A program made the position numbers and the translations under genes. A DNA stretch of 7,588 nt from Rhodocyclaceae bacterium (GTDB lineage: Bacteria > Pseudomonadota > Gammaproteobacteria > Burkholderiales > Rhodocyclaceae), in the NCBI GenBank assembly GCA_017444505.1, contig JAFSWK010000147.1, positions 1-7,588 on the forward strand. The letters are read 5' to 3'. This document shows positions 6,550-7,588 of this stretch, in pieces. Below the pieces are notes generated by a model, which was not told the DNA's origin, did no database searches, and was given only the letters and a program-made list of their open reading frames with translations. Each line of letters starts with the position of its first letter. The stretch's first letter is position 1.

Positions 6550-6587
6550 CCCCAAAAACAACAAGGGCAGCCAGAGGGCTGCCCTTG
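6550..6587 (-). terminator. Intrinsic terminator of the HiPIP gene
   Basis: A perfect 11-bp stem CAAGGGCAGCC/GGCTGCCCTTG (6562-6572 with 6577-6587) with a 4-nt loop is followed on the minus strand by TTGTTTTTGG. It begins 24 bases after the HiPIP stop and insulates pcnB from it. The GGCAGCC/GGCTGCC core recalls the two hairpins around the Vat-like gene. Confidence 0.9.
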
Positions 6588-6611
6588 CAAGATTGCATAG
6601 TCCTGAAAAAA

Positions 6612-6878
6612 TCAGGGCTTCTTGGCGAAGGCGGTACAGGTGCCTTTCGGGGCGATTTCGGTGTCGCCCGCGAACAGCTTACAGCCGCCTTGCGCGTCCG
6701 GCGTAGCGCCCGGCACGAAGTGCAGGCAGTTCACGCAGTGTTTGTCCGCTTCCGGGCCGTTGTCGACGTATTTCATCGCGGTGCGCAGACCTTCGTTTTT
6801 GGCGGCGATGACGGTCACCGGAATCATGGCCAGCGCGGCGCTACCGACTTTCAGGAAAGTACGACGGGATTGGTTCAT
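6612..6878 (-). CDS. High-potential iron-sulfur protein (HiPIP), Tat-exported
   Basis: A small periplasmic electron carrier with one [4Fe-4S] cluster cycling between +2 and +3, used between membrane complexes and terminal oxidases or reductases. The 88-residue precursor opens with a Tat signal: SRRTFLK at 4-10, a hydrophobic stretch to about 22 and a likely cleavage after the Ala pair at 25-26. That would leave about 62 residues, like the short HiPIPs of Rhodocyclus type. The four cluster ligands are Cys48, Cys51, Cys66 and Cys81 in the order C-x2-C-x14-C-x14-C, with GGC at 64-66. GGAGGA seven bases before ATG 6878 is a strong ribosome binding site. It is a single-gene transcript with its own promoter and terminator. 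No partner cytochrome is in the window, so its redox partner is unknown. Confidence 0.94.
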   Translation of the reverse strand: MNQSRRTFLKVGSAALAMIPVTVIAAKNEGLRTAMKYVDNGPEADKHCVNCLHFVPGATPDAQGGCKLFAGDTEIAPKGTCTAFAKKP

Positions 6879-6935
6879 GGTGCATTCCTCCGTGGTTAAG
6901 AGACGAGGTCGTCAAACTGGAATCTGACGGGGCGC

Positions 6936-6963
6936 ATTGTATGCGATAAATCCAGCGGTTCAA
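6936..6963 (-). promoter_or_regulatory. Sigma-70-like promoter of the HiPIP gene
   Basis: On the minus strand TTGAAC (6963-6958), a 16-base spacer and TACAAT (6941-6936) match four and five of the six consensus bases. Transcription should start near 6929, leaving a leader of about 50 bases before ATG 6878. A second TTGACA occurs at 6980-6975 but has no -10 at a fitting distance. Confidence 0.65.
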
Positions 6964-7009
6964 GTATTTTTTTATGTCAAAGCGGCGCTTTTCGTGAAAA
7001 TTGCCCGTA

Positions 7010-7031
7010 TAGATAAACATTATTCTCATTT
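7010..7031. promoter_or_regulatory. Fur-box-like site, copy 1
   Basis: The site has the form TAGATAAA-N6-TCTCATTT; its reverse reads AATGAGAATAATGTTTATC, which resembles Fur-binding sequences. Aligned on the 19-bp Fur consensus from GATAA, I count 12 matches. It lies about 47 bases upstream of the HiPIP -35 and 276 bases before selD. Copy 2 is at 7170-7191. Confidence 0.4.
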
Positions 7032-7169
7032 GCGCCCGAAAATTCCATTTCTGCGTTTGAAAATTCTTTATAAATCAATAAGTAAAAAACAGGAAATAAA
7101 GTTTCCCTTGAAATGGAAAAATTTACTACAAATCTTGTAAATGGCCGACATTTTCATTTGAATAGCGTG

Positions 7170-7191
7170 TAGATAAAAATATGTCTCATTT
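7170..7191. promoter_or_regulatory. Fur-box-like site, copy 2
   Basis: It matches copy 1 at 18 of 22 positions, with the same outer parts TAGATAAA and TCTCATTT and in the same orientation, exactly 160 bases further on. A possible -10 TAAAAT overlaps its end (7191-7196), so a bound protein could block a rightward promoter reading toward selD. The -35 at a suitable distance is poor. Confidence 0.4.
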
Positions 7192-7263
7192 AAAATTGCT
7201 GTCGGGCGGACGGCAACGCGCCTGCCCACTTCCGTTTTCGGCAAGACAAGCGCCGCTGGCGCG

Positions 7264-7274
7264 CATTATCATTA
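7264..7274. promoter_or_regulatory. Partial Fur-like match just upstream of selD
   Basis: The minus strand reads TAATGATAATG, which matches ten consecutive bases of the Fur consensus (TAATGATAAT). The other half of the palindrome is missing because the flank turns GC-rich. It lies 33 bases before the selD start codon. Confidence 0.22.
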
Positions 7275-7307
7275 GCGGGTTTGTGTTTTCCCGCGCGGGG
7301 TAGCCTT

Positions 7308-7588
7308 ATGACGACCGAACCAGCCATCCGGCTGACGACTTTTTCGCACGGCGGCGGCTGCGGCTGCAAGATTGCGCCGGGCGTGCTGCAAGGCTTGCTG
7401 GCGCAGATGCCCGCAGGCGTGTGCCCGCCGCAGCTTCTGGTGGGCAACGACAAAAATGATGACGCCGCCGTCTGGCAACTGAACGAGCATCAGGCCGTTG
7501 TTGCGACCACGGATTTTTTCACGCCGATTGTCGATGACCCCTACGACTTTGGCCGCATCGCCGCCACCAATGCCATTTCTGACTTGTA
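7308..7588 (+). CDS. selD: Selenophosphate synthase, N-terminal part
   Basis: Makes monoselenophosphate from selenide and ATP, the selenium donor for selenocysteine tRNA and for 2-selenouridine in tRNA. Only the first 93 codons are in the window. They contain the active-site motif SHGGGCGCKI at 13-22, with Cys18 at the position of the catalytic Cys17 of E. coli and Lys21 matching Lys20, so this is the cysteine and not the selenocysteine form. Further on are VGNDKNDDAAVW (46-57), including metal-binding Asp residues, and ATTDFFTPIVDDPYDFGRIAATNAISD, the conserved nucleotide-binding region. The start at 7308 fits the family length before the motif. The ribosome binding site is poor (GGGGT inside the palindrome-rich CCCGCGCGGG at 7290-7299). 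Downstream partners such as mnmH or selA are not visible. Confidence 0.95.
   Translation, partial: MTTEPAIRLTTFSHGGGCGCKIAPGVLQGLLAQMPAGVCPPQLLVGNDKNDDAAVWQLNEHQAVVATTDFFTPIVDDPYDFGRIAATNAISDL

Larger units (their letters stand above)
6950..7200. other. AT-rich intergenic island between HiPIP and selD
   Basis: This stretch differs sharply from its GC-rich neighbours. In 7021-7140 I count 33 G or C in 120 bases (27.5 percent). No credible gene is present: the 67-codon open frame at 6937-7140 begins within the HiPIP promoter and encodes a Lys/Ile/Phe-rich peptide typical of AT-rich noise. It contains the two Fur-like sites and short GGAAA/TTTCC/GGAAA arms at 7092-7119. It may be a regulatory region bound by nucleoid proteins or the remains of acquired DNA. 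Confidence 0.6.

Noticed and set aside
6937..7140. 67-codon plus-strand frame in the AT-rich island
   Set aside because: Its start lies within the HiPIP promoter, there is no ribosome binding site, and the product is low-complexity Lys/Ile/Phe.
1..7588. CRISPR array, integrase, transposase or tandem repeat array
   Set aside because: No regularly spaced repeats and no recombinase or transposase motifs were seen in any frame.

Overview
The window is a GC-rich chromosomal segment, most likely from a beta-proteobacterium. The pcnB-folK order, the style of the PcnB N-terminus and PAP signature, the small Tat-exported HiPIP and the Cys-type SelD active site all fit that group. I cannot name a genus from the sequence alone. 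Most genes are ordinary and complete; the interest lies in the spaces between them.

Layout: a membrane-anchored GGDEF diguanylate cyclase (12-1550, +) converges on a Vat-like xenobiotic acetyltransferase (1646-2284, -). The acetyltransferase is bracketed by two almost identical terminator hairpins (1570-1609 and 2347-2384). Upstream of it is a small unrecognised gene on the minus strand (2489-2757) that appears broken by one missing base in a run of five G/C pairs. A gene-poor stretch of about 470 bases (2758-3225) follows. It holds a pair of inverted 26-bp arms (2858-2883 and 3155-3180) and a strongly strand-biased tract that is C-rich and G-poor on the minus strand. Then come a class II Fic protein (3226-4002, -) and a minus-strand cluster: pcnB (5004-6428), folK (4507-5004, overlapping pcnB by one base) and a DUF486 four-helix membrane protein (4105-4470), which ends in a hairpin over its stop codon.

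A HiPIP gene (6612-6878, -) with a clear promoter and terminator is divergent from selD (7308 to the window edge, +). The 429 bases between them contain an AT-rich island and two 22-bp near-copies of a Fur-box-like sequence exactly 160 bp apart, with a third partial Fur-like match just before selD.

Functionally the genes are largely independent: c-di-GMP signalling, antibiotic-type acetylation, AMPylation, RNA polyadenylation with folate synthesis, periplasmic electron transfer and selenium metabolism. I see no multi-gene defence or mobile system. The best candidates for something undescribed are the inverted-repeat region at 2858-3180, the twin Fur-like sites, and the duplicated terminator around the acetyltransferase.
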